In this document: positions 1 through 5,616 of the stretch, one piece after another
Layout of the letters: each line of letters begins with the position of its first letter
Position numbering within the stretch: the stretch's first letter is position 1
From: Actinobacteria bacterium BACL4 MAG-120820-bin23
GTDB lineage: Bacteria; Actinomycetota; Actinomycetes; Nanopelagicales; Nanopelagicaceae
DNA length: 12,413 nt
Reading direction: 5' to 3'
NCBI GenBank assembly: GCA_001437855.1
Contig: LIBD01000017.1
Coordinates: 1 to 12,413 of the forward strand
Made by a program: the position numbers and the translations under genes
Notes under the pieces: generated by a model
What the model was told of the DNA's origin: nothing
Seen by the model: the letters and a program-made list of their open reading frames with translations, nothing else
Database searches by the model: none

Positions 1-1
1 G

Positions 2-250
2 GTTGTAATCGGATTACCTGGAAAACCGTACGCTATTAACGCTGGTACCTTGCTTGGCCAAAGGCGTTCACTGTCTGGTTCAATGATTGGTGGAATGGCT
101 GAATTACAGCAGATGCTTGATTTTTGTGGCAAGCATAATATTGTCAGTGATGTTGAAGTCATTAAAGCAGATTACATAAATACTGCTTATGATCGTACTG
201 TTGCCAGCGATGTTAAGTACCGATTCGTAATTGACGCATCTACCTTTTAA
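2..250 (+). CDS. Zinc-type alcohol dehydrogenase / NADPH aldehyde reductase, C-terminal part (5' end outside window)
   Basis: The reading frame is open from the left edge and ends at TAA 248-250, giving 82 C-terminal residues. The stretch GSMIGGMAELQQMLDFCGKH followed by VEVIKADYINTAYDRT and the ending DVKYRFVIDAS matches, from memory, the C-terminus of cinnamyl-alcohol-dehydrogenase-like medium-chain reductases such as E. coli YahK. This family reduces aldehydes to alcohols in the cytoplasm with NADPH and binds zinc. The zinc ligands and most of the Rossmann fold lie upstream, so catalytic competence cannot be judged, and the exact substrate is unknown. A TTG at 50 is an internal codon, not the start. 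The stop overlaps the stop of the convergent DUF554 gene by four bases (TTAA). Confidence 0.88.
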   Translation, partial: VVIGLPGKPYAINAGTLLGQRRSLSGSMIGGMAELQQMLDFCGKHNIVSDVEVIKADYINTAYDRTVASDVKYRFVIDASTF

Positions 251-981
251 ATAAATTGATGTGCTGCTAGCGCCAGTAGTGGTGCTAGCGCCAAAGCTGG
301 TAGCAAGTTTCCGATCTCAATGCTCTTGATCCTGAGTAATCTCAGAGAGATTCCGATCAGCAATATTCCACCGACTGCTGTCATAGCTAAGATTTGATAA
401 TCACTTAGTATTGCACCAAGAAATACACCAATCAAAGTCCAGCCAAATTGGTAGATCCCAACTGGTACACACGAAAGTGCTACTCCCCAACCGAAAGTTG
501 CCGCAAAGGCCATGGCAGCAAAACCATCGAGCGTACTCTTTAAAACTAACTGATCAATGCCAGTTCCCATTCCATCTGAGATGCTGCCCAATATTGCAAG
601 TGGGCCAATCACGAAAATTAAAGATGATGTCACAAATCCTTCGATGAAGTTTGAATCTCCATCTTTGGCAAATCTCTTTTTTAAGGTTTCACCAAACTTT
701 TCTAACCTGTCCTCTATCCGCCACCAACTACCAATAACGGCCCCAATAACTAGTGAGAAGACAACTATTAAGAGCGGCCATCCCTTAGGCATTGAGTTTT
801 GAAAAGTTGGATTCCAAAAATCCATGAGAGCATCAGCAGCCGAAATAAGTGTTATACAACCCAATGCATCTAAGATTAAGCCTCTTAGTCTTTCGGAAAT
901 CTTTGCGCCAATAAAAACTCCAAAAGCGCCGCCAAGAATAATTGTTGAAATGTTAAGTATCGTTCCGATACCGGCGAACAT
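247..981 (-). CDS. DUF554 family multi-pass membrane protein (YdfK/YqgA-like)
   Basis: A 244-residue, mostly hydrophobic protein with about six to seven predicted membrane segments. The central block around residues 117-185 carries the conserved DUF554 pattern: SSLIFVIGPLAILGS, then SDGMG, then KSTLDGFAAMAFAATFGWGV, then the GIYQFGWTL region. The N-terminus (GTILNISTIILGGAFGVFIG) is also typical, and the length is near the family norm. The family is found in many bacteria as an inner-membrane protein of unknown transport or channel role; I do not assign a substrate. The ATG at 981-979 overlaps the uppP-like stop codon as ATGA, so the two are probably co-transcribed and translationally coupled. 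The TAA (249-247) overlaps the stop of the convergent alcohol dehydrogenase. Confidence 0.85.
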   Translation of the reverse strand: MFAGIGTILNISTIILGGAFGVFIGAKISERLRGLILDALGCITLISAADALMDFWNPTFQNSMPKGWPLLIVVFSLVIGAVIGSWWRIEDRLEKFGETLKKRFAKDGDSNFIEGFVTSSLIFVIGPLAILGSISDGMGTGIDQLVLKSTLDGFAAMAFAATFGWGVALSCVPVGIYQFGWTLIGVFLGAILSDYQILAMTAVGGILLIGISLRLLRIKSIEIGNLLPALALAPLLALAAHQFI

Positions 982-1844
982 CAGCTAAACCTTAAAAAAG
1001 ATGCAATACCGGCGACTAAACAATAAATTGCAAATGGATATAGTGTTCTAGTTTTAAACCATCGGACTAAGAAAGTGACACTTATATAAGTACCGATAAA
1101 TGAAACTATTGAACCGGCTAGAATTTGACCAAGAAATTGATTTGCATCAGTTGTAAATAATTCTGGTAATTTAATAACAGAAGCTCCTAAAATAACTGGT
1201 AATGAAAGCAGGAAGGCAAAATCTGAAGCCACTGAATGGTTTAATTTTCGCAATAAGCCAGCACTCATCGTCACACCAAAGCGACTTATACCTGCAAACA
1301 AAGCCAAACTCTGACCGAACCCAATAACTAAAGCACTTTTTGCATCAACCCTATTATCAATTTCTGCATCAGAATCATGAAACTCATGTGCCAGATCGCG
1401 TCTAGATAATCTCTCGGCACTAATTAGTATTAATCCATTGATCGTCAGGAAAACTGCTGAAAACGAGGGATTGCCAAATATCTGTTGAAAATATTCTTCG
1501 AAAGCTAGCCCAAGTACGCCAACGGGTATCGTGGCTATTACTATATAAGCAAGAACCCTAAAAGGTGTACTTTGGTAATTCCTGGTCTTTATCGCCCTAA
1601 AGGATCCACCAATTAAATTGAACCACCTTTTTCTAAAAACTAGGAACAGCGCAAACGAGCTAGCAAGATGCATCGCAATTGATATAAGTAAATAGGTTTG
1701 GTTCTCATCACTAATAAACTCCTTGAAGGATCCACCGATCCAGGCAGGAATCAAAATTGCGTGGCCTAAGCTAGATATTGGAAATAGTTCAGTTATACCC
1801 TGAATCGCACCAATCAATATGGCTTGCCCATAAGTGAATTCCAC
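981..1844 (-). CDS. uppP: Undecaprenyl-diphosphatase family protein (UppP/BacA-like), variant motif
   Basis: 287 residues, about eight hydrophobic segments. UppP dephosphorylates undecaprenyl diphosphate at the cytoplasmic membrane to recycle the lipid carrier for peptidoglycan synthesis and can give bacitracin resistance. The first signature, Q15-G-I-T-E19-L-F-P-I-S-S-L-G-H28, fits the (E/Q)xxxE motif and the conserved Ser/His. The second, A184-G-I-S-R188-F-G-V-T, keeps the arginine but has Ala where the family motif PGxSR has Pro, and Phe after the Arg where Ser is common. It could therefore be a divergent paralogue rather than the main enzyme. The GTG start is supported because the N-terminus lines up directly with the usual start of the family. 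Upstream there is only a weak purine-rich stretch (AGAGATTGG). The gene overlaps DUF554 by ATGA and is divergent from the YczE-type gene. Confidence 0.85.
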   Translation of the reverse strand: MEFTYGQAILIGAIQGITELFPISSLGHAILIPAWIGGSFKEFISDENQTYLLISIAMHLASSFALFLVFRKRWFNLIGGSFRAIKTRNYQSTPFRVLAYIVIATIPVGVLGLAFEEYFQQIFGNPSFSAVFLTINGLILISAERLSRRDLAHEFHDSDAEIDNRVDAKSALVIGFGQSLALFAGISRFGVTMSAGLLRKLNHSVASDFAFLLSLPVILGASVIKLPELFTTDANQFLGQILAGSIVSFIGTYISVTFLVRWFKTRTLYPFAIYCLVAGIASFLRFS

Positions 1845-1870
1845 TATTAGCCAATCTCTAGAATTGATCT

Positions 1871-1878
1871 ACTATAGT
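1871..1878. promoter_or_regulatory. Palindromic -10 element, putative bidirectional promoter
   Basis: The 8-mer ACTATAGT is its own reverse complement and reads TATAGT (5 of 6 to TATAAT) on both strands, at 1873-1878 on plus and 1876-1871 on minus. On the plus strand the hexamer ends six bases before the GTG at 1885, consistent with a leaderless start for the YczE-type gene. On the minus strand a start near 1864 would give about 20 bases of leader before the uppP-like GTG at 1844. No good -35 is visible on either strand. Symmetric -10 elements driving divergent transcription are a described phenomenon in bacteria; the assignment here is inferred from position only. Confidence 0.45.
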
Positions 1879-1884
1879 TTAGCA

Positions 1885-2592
1885 GTGAGTGAATCGTCTA
1901 AAGGTAGTAACAGATTTGGGACACTAATTAGTATTTTCAAGCCTTCTCGAACAGTTCCCATAACGCCATGGCGGGCAGATTCTACTTGGGCTATTGGTTT
2001 ACAAAAGCAACATATAAAGCGTATGTCTATCTTAATTTTTGGATTAACGATTTTTGGAATCGGTGATGCTTTTATAATTGTAACTAATTTAGGTAATTCA
2101 CCTTGGACTGTACTGGCAGAGGGAATTTCGCTTAATTCTCCGCTAAATATTGGAGCCTCAACATTTGTAATCTCAACATTGGTTCTTCTTCTTTGGCTGC
2201 CATTGAGGCAGAAGCCAGGATTTGGCACGATTGCGAATATAGTTATTATTGCTGTAGCAATTGAGGTTGGATTACTTTTTATACCAGAGGTAGAGAATGT
2301 TTACATTAAATATTTTTATGTTCTATTTGGTATAGCACTGGTGGGCGCAGGATCAGCTCTATATATAACCTGTGGTTTAGGTACTGGCCCAAGAGATGGA
2401 CTAATGACTGGGCTTCATTATCGGACTGGAATTAGAGTCGGAAGAGTTAGGCTAATGCTGGAGATCTCAGCGTTGCTTGCTGGCGCCCTATTAGGCGGAA
2501 CATTGGGGGTAGGAACCGCTCTTTTTGCCTTACTCATTGGTCAATCTGTTGCTATTTCTCTTGGTGTCGTAGGCAGGCTTACCACCAAGTAG
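1885..2592 (+). CDS. YczE/YyaS/YitT family integral membrane protein
   Basis: Taken from GTG 1885, this is a 235-residue protein with a polar, basic N-terminal stretch (about 46 residues) followed by some six membrane segments (roughly 47-66, 90-108, 113-133, 142-162, 189-204, 207-230). Hallmarks of the actinobacterial YczE group are NLGNSPWTVLAEGIS, LLLWLPLRQKPGFGTIANIV, the loop GLGTGPRDGLMTGLHYRTG (residues 164-182) and LLGGTLGVGTALFALLIG. The molecular function is unknown; the family is usually annotated only as a membrane protein or transporter-like. The frame stays open to a GTG at 1834, but that start would overlap the uppP-like gene and sit upstream of the likely -10. An ATG at 2023 would begin exactly at the first membrane helix and remains an alternative. 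No recognisable SD sequence precedes 1885, consistent with a leaderless transcript. Confidence 0.82.
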   Translation: MSESSKGSNRFGTLISIFKPSRTVPITPWRADSTWAIGLQKQHIKRMSILIFGLTIFGIGDAFIIVTNLGNSPWTVLAEGISLNSPLNIGASTFVISTLVLLLWLPLRQKPGFGTIANIVIIAVAIEVGLLFIPEVENVYIKYFYVLFGIALVGAGSALYITCGLGTGPRDGLMTGLHYRTGIRVGRVRLMLEISALLAGALLGGTLGVGTALFALLIGQSVAISLGVVGRLTTK

Positions 2593-2639
2593 CCAATAGA
2601 TTTAAGGTACTCCCCTCGGTTTGTCGGACCGCATCTGAC

Positions 2640-2661
2640 AACATGTCGAAAACACCATGTT
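2640..2661. repeat. 6-bp inverted repeat upstream of the NCS2 permease
   Basis: AACATG (2640-2645) and CATGTT (2656-2661) are perfect reverse complements separated by 10 bases, and are followed by a run of seven A residues (2662-2668). A T-run on the coding strand is absent, so this is not an intrinsic terminator for the upstream gene. It lies in the 92-bp leader between the YczE-type gene and the permease, and could be an operator half-site pair or a leader hairpin, or chance. A CTGACA at 2635-2640 looks like a -35, but no good -10 follows at the right distance. Confidence 0.25.
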
Positions 2662-2670
2662 AAAAAAACA

Positions 2671-2676
2671 GAAGGG
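2671..2676 (+). promoter_or_regulatory. Shine-Dalgarno site for the NCS2 permease
   Basis: GAAGGG ends eight bases before ATG 2685. It is one of only two clear ribosome-binding sites in the window, and it fixes the permease start. It also indicates that this gene, unlike several neighbours, has a leadered mRNA. Confidence 0.6.
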
Positions 2677-2684
2677 TCTAATCC

Positions 2685-4121
2685 ATGCTTGATAGTTTCT
2701 TTAAAATCAGTCAGCGTGGCTCAACCGTAGCTCGTGAAGTTCGTGGCGGAATCGTCACATTTTTCACAATGGCTTACATTGTTGCGCTAAATCCACTCAT
2801 CATCGGTCTTGCTAAAGATGCTGATGGAAAATACATTGGCGGAGGCGATGCTCCTAATCTTGCATTAGTTGCTGCAGCCACTGCACTCATTGCCGGCGTT
2901 CTCACCATATTGATGGGCGTAGTCGCTAACTTTCCATTAGCCATAGCAACCGGATTAGGTTTAAACACATTCGTTGCTGTTGGTATCGCCTCAAAAATGA
3001 CTTGGGCAGATGCCATGGGACTTGTAGTCCTTGAAGGTTTAATTATTTTGATTCTTGTGCTGACCGGATTCCGCACTGCGGTTTTCCGAGCAGTACCTAC
3101 GCAACTTAAGATCGCTATCTCAGTTGGTATTGGTCTATTTATTGCCTTAATCGGTTTAGTAGATGCAGGCTTTGTTCGTAGAACTGGAGCTGGACCTGTT
3201 CCTGTAACACTCGGCGATAATGGTAATTTGGTCGGCTGGCCAATTATTGTTTTTGCATTTGGTCTATTGCTAACTATTGCATTAATGGTCAGAAAAGTTA
3301 AGGCTGCGATTCTAATTGGAATTGTTGTTGCGACCGCTTTGGCAATTGCTGTTGAGTCCGCATTTAAGATCGGCCCATTGTTTAATGGTGCTACCGGCGC
3401 AGTTAATCCAAAGGGTTGGAACCTAAATGTTCCAGCAATGCCTGAGGCAGTTGCTGCAACACCAAACTTTGGAATCCTAGGAGATTTCAATCTGCTAGGT
3501 GGATTTGATCGAATCTCACTAGTCGCAGTAATTCTCCTCGTATTTACACTTTTACTAGCAGACTTCTTTGACACAATGGGAACTATGACTGCTATTGGTA
3601 ACCAAGCAGGACTTGTAGATAGAGATGGAAATGTAGAGGGAGCTAATCGCATTCTATTAGTTGACTCTATTGCTGCAGTCGCTGGTGGTGCTGGTTCAGT
3701 TTCATCAAATACTTCTTATATTGAATCTGCATCCGGCGTTGGCGAAGGTGCTCGCACTGGCCTAGCCTCTGTGGTTACTGGATTGTTGTTCCTATTGACA
3801 ACATTCTTAGCTCCACTCGTTGCGGTAATTCCTTACGAAGCTGCTACACCTGCGTTAATCATTGTCGGATTCTTAATGATGACTCAGATCAAAGGAATTG
3901 ATTGGGATGATCTTGGAATTGCGATTCCAGCCTTCCTTACAATTATCTTGATGCCATTTACCTACAACATTTCAGTTGGTATTGGTGCTGGCTTTGTATC
4001 ATATGTAGTAATCAGACTATTCCAAGGTCGCACTAAAGAAATTCATCCTCTAATGTGGGTCGTGGCTGGTTTGTTTATGATTTATTTCTTGCAATCTCCA
4101 ATCAATATCTGGACTGCATAA
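2685..4121 (+). CDS. NCS2 family purine permease (AzgA/PbuG type)
   Basis: 478 residues with about 12-14 membrane segments. Family landmarks are GGIVTFFTMAYIVALNPLI (residues 21-39), ATGLGLNTFVAVGI (88-101), the substrate-region motif DFFDTMGT (293-300) followed by IGNQAGLVDRDG, and SSNTSYIESASGVGEGARTG (340-359). These match the adenine/guanine/hypoxanthine proton symporters of the AzgA/PbuG branch rather than the uracil or xanthine branches; the precise base is not readable from sequence. The protein imports nucleobases across the cytoplasmic membrane for purine salvage. The ATG is preceded by GAAGGG at good spacing. It stands alone on the plus strand, with a 92-bp leader and a hairpin immediately after the stop, so it is probably monocistronic. 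By eye its codons look somewhat richer in G/C than those of neighbours such as priA. Confidence 0.92.
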   Translation: MLDSFFKISQRGSTVAREVRGGIVTFFTMAYIVALNPLIIGLAKDADGKYIGGGDAPNLALVAAATALIAGVLTILMGVVANFPLAIATGLGLNTFVAVGIASKMTWADAMGLVVLEGLIILILVLTGFRTAVFRAVPTQLKIAISVGIGLFIALIGLVDAGFVRRTGAGPVPVTLGDNGNLVGWPIIVFAFGLLLTIALMVRKVKAAILIGIVVATALAIAVESAFKIGPLFNGATGAVNPKGWNLNVPAMPEAVAATPNFGILGDFNLLGGFDRISLVAVILLVFTLLLADFFDTMGTMTAIGNQAGLVDRDGNVEGANRILLVDSIAAVAGGAGSVSSNTSYIESASGVGEGARTGLASVVTGLLFLLTTFLAPLVAVIPYEAATPALIIVGFLMMTQIKGIDWDDLGIAIPAFLTIILMPFTYNISVGIGAGFVSYVVIRLFQGRTKEIHPLMWVVAGLFMIYFLQSPINIWTA

Positions 4122-4136
4122 AACATAAACTAGGTA

Positions 4137-4161
4137 GGGGTGGATGTTTAACATCCACCCC
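4137..4161. terminator. Strong hairpin between convergent NCS2 permease and ung, likely bidirectional terminator
   Basis: GGGGTGGATGT (4137-4147) pairs perfectly with ACATCCACCCC (4151-4161) around a three-base loop, giving an 11-bp G/C-rich stem. It sits 15 bases after the permease stop and one base beyond the ung stop, filling the 41-bp convergent gap. The following T-run is short (TTT, then ACCATTT), and on the minus strand there is no real U-tract, so this is a structure-driven rather than textbook intrinsic terminator. Confidence 0.75.
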
Positions 4162-4162
4162 T

Positions 4163-4813
4163 TTACCATTTAATTGGCGATAATCCTTTTTCAAGCAACT
4201 TTATATTTGATTTGCTGAAGGGTTTTGATCCAAAAAATCCGCGATATGCCGAGAGTGGGCTTGGATGTGCAGAGGTCAGTACATTCTCTTTTGGAAAATA
4301 CTTACCAGCAAGAGCTGCTTGATTTCCCCATAAAATACCAATTGCACCGCCCCTGGCGACAGATTCAATTATTGGTTCAGTAATTTGAGACCAATTTAAA
4401 CCTATATGAGAATTGGATTCATGCGCGTCTACAGTTAAAGAACGATTCAGAAGTAATACACCCTGATCTTTCCAGTCACTTAAATCACCATTTGTCCTTT
4501 TATAACCTAGATCATCCTCTAGCTCAGTAAAAATATTTTTCAACGATGCTGGTAGAGGATTCGTATTCTCTCGAACCGAAAAGGCCATACCCATTGCGTA
4601 TTTAGGGTTTGGATAAGGGTCTTGTCCAACTATAACAACCTTAACTTGGGCTGGCGGTATTGATAACGCCCTGAAAATATCTTCTTGATCTGGTAAAAAT
4701 TGTTTTGGTAGTGTTTTGCTTATAGATTCTAGAATTTGTAAGTTAACAATTTTATGCCACGGCTCAGGCAGTAATCTAACTAAGTCAACGCGCACGAGCG
4801 AAGAAACGTCCAT
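4163..4813 (-). CDS. ung: Uracil-DNA glycosylase, family 1
   Basis: Removes uracil from DNA (from cytosine deamination or dUTP incorporation) to start base-excision repair. With the ATG at 4813 the protein has 216 residues. It shows the water-activating motif GQDPYP at residues 63-68 (catalytic Asp65; Pro instead of His at the last position, as I recall from actinobacterial Ung), LLLNRSLTV, and the DNA-intercalation loop HPSPLS at 183-188 followed by YRGFFGSKPFS. Start choice is uncertain. ATG 4843 would overlap the upstream ABC ATPase gene by 59 bases, ATG 4813 by 29, and GTG 4795 by 11. The last best matches the N-terminal length of mycobacterial Ung, measured to the conserved Trp. None has a clear SD sequence. 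It is probably co-transcribed with the ABC ATPase gene and ends at the shared hairpin. Confidence 0.93.
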   Translation of the reverse strand: MDVSSLVRVDLVRLLPEPWHKIVNLQILESISKTLPKQFLPDQEDIFRALSIPPAQVKVVIVGQDPYPNPKYAMGMAFSVRENTNPLPASLKNIFTELEDDLGYKRTNGDLSDWKDQGVLLLNRSLTVDAHESNSHIGLNWSQITEPIIESVARGGAIGILWGNQAALAGKYFPKENVLTSAHPSPLSAYRGFFGSKPFSKSNIKLLEKGLSPIKW

Positions 4814-5567
4814 TTTGAGATTGAACAGATATTGGTAGGCCATAAGCTGAAGTCAAATTTTCATCTGTAATAACTTGATTAACATCCCCTGAAGCAACTA
4901 CATCGCCATCTTTAAGTAGCAAAGCATGAGAAGTTCCAGACGGGATCTCTTCAATGTGGTGAGTAACAATTACCGTAGCGGGCGCTAGTGGATCCCTAGC
5001 AAATACTTCAATCCGCTTGAGCAAATCCTCTCGACCGCCTAAATCTAAGGAAGATGCTGGCTCATCTAAAAGCAAAAGTTCTGGGTCTGCCATTAATGCT
5101 CTTGCTATTTGAACCCGCTTTTTCTCACCTTCACTAAGGGTGCCAAATGTTCGATCACCTAATTCTCTAACTCCTAAAGCTGTAAGAAGTGCCATAGCTC
5201 GTGACTCATCCCATAAATCATATTTTTCCTGCCATCTACCTAAAACAGCATATGCTGCAGTAAGCACTGCATCGATTACTAGTTCATCGGATGGTAATTG
5301 TTCAACTAATGCAGAAGACGTCAGGCCAATGCGAGTTCGTAATTCAAAAACATCGACCTTACCTAACTGCTGGCCCAAGATCTCAATTTTGCCGGTGGTT
5401 GGATGGATTAGTGATGCACAGATTTGCAATAAGGTAGTTTTGCCCGCGCCATTAGGCCCCAAGACCACCCAACGCTGCCCTTCAAGAACCTGCCAACTCA
5501 ATGGTCCAAGTATGGTTTTATCGCCTCTGCGAACGCTTATCTCTTCTAGATTTAATATAGCGCTCAT
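4785..5567 (-). CDS. ABC transporter ATP-binding protein, stand-alone (ModF/YlmA-like)
   Basis: 260 residues from ATG 5567. Contains Walker A GPNGAGKT (37-44), signature LSEGEKKR (144-151), Walker B LLLLDEP (164-170) and the H-loop His in VTHH (203), so it should bind and hydrolyse ATP. Where the Q-loop glutamine is expected there is GLTSSALVEQLPSDE (81-95), with Ser/Ala instead of a plainly placed Gln; from memory this resembles the COG1119 (ModF/YlmA-like) group. No permease or substrate-binding gene is in the window, so the partner and substrate are unknown. The open frame extends 72 codons further upstream, but that part overlaps divergent serB and has no ABC-domain character. The gene overlaps ung, suggesting one operon. 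A TATCTT hexamer lies 8 nt before the ATG. Confidence 0.87.
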   Translation of the reverse strand: MSAILNLEEISVRRGDKTILGPLSWQVLEGQRWVVLGPNGAGKTTLLQICASLIHPTTGKIEILGQQLGKVDVFELRTRIGLTSSALVEQLPSDELVIDAVLTAAYAVLGRWQEKYDLWDESRAMALLTALGVRELGDRTFGTLSEGEKKRVQIARALMADPELLLLDEPASSLDLGGREDLLKRIEVFARDPLAPATVIVTHHIEEIPSGTSHALLLKDGDVVASGDVNQVITDENLTSAYGLPISVQSQNGRFFARAR

Positions 5568-5575
5568 AAGGATAA

Positions 5576-5581
5576 AAGATA
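5576..5581 (-). promoter_or_regulatory. Putative -10 (TATCTT) for the ABC ATPase-ung operon
   Basis: On the minus strand TATCTT (5581-5576) ends eight bases before ATG 5567. It fits the loose actinobacterial TAnnnT pattern and predicts a leaderless transcript. No SD sequence sits between it and the ATG. The GAGG just upstream of the hexamer is too far (14 bases) to serve. Inferred from position only. Confidence 0.4.
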
Positions 5582-5602
5582 CCTCGCTTAAGGCCAATAA
5601 CG

Positions 5603-5608
5603 GATAAT
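5603..5608 (+). promoter_or_regulatory. Putative -10 (GATAAT) for serB
   Basis: GATAAT (5 of 6 to TATAAT) ends eight bases before ATG 5617, so transcription could begin at or next to the start codon. The only purines in the gap (GAG at 5611-5613) are too short and too close to be a convincing SD. The position where its -35 should lie (about 5580-5585) overlaps the putative -10 of the divergent ABC ATPase gene. Inferred from position only. Confidence 0.42.
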
Positions 5609-5616
5609 CTGAGCCA

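Noticed and set aside
1834..1884. Upstream GTG start for the YczE-type protein
   Set aside because: It would overlap the divergent uppP-like start and place the likely -10 element inside the coding region; GTG 1885 fits better.
1872..2228. Minus-strand 118-codon open frame opposite the YczE-type gene
   Set aside because: It is antisense to a recognised membrane protein and lacks any identifiable motif.
2608..2626. CGGT/ACCG mini-hairpin as terminator of the YczE-type gene
   Set aside because: The stem is four base pairs with no following T-run, indistinguishable from chance.
2593..2684. Purine riboswitch in the permease leader
   Set aside because: The leader is only 92 bp and no three-way-junction core or conserved loop sequences could be found; only short inverted repeats are present.
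2774..3652. Long minus-strand open frame (292 codons) opposite the NCS2 permease
   Set aside because: It lies fully antisense to a confidently identified gene, has a low-complexity Pro/Thr/Ile/Ala-rich translation with no family pattern, and no ribosome-binding context; it is a shadow of the codon pattern of the permease.
5140..5607. Plus-strand open frame (155 codons) opposite the ABC ATPase
   Set aside because: It is antisense to the Walker A to signature region of a clear ABC protein, and its translation has no domain character.
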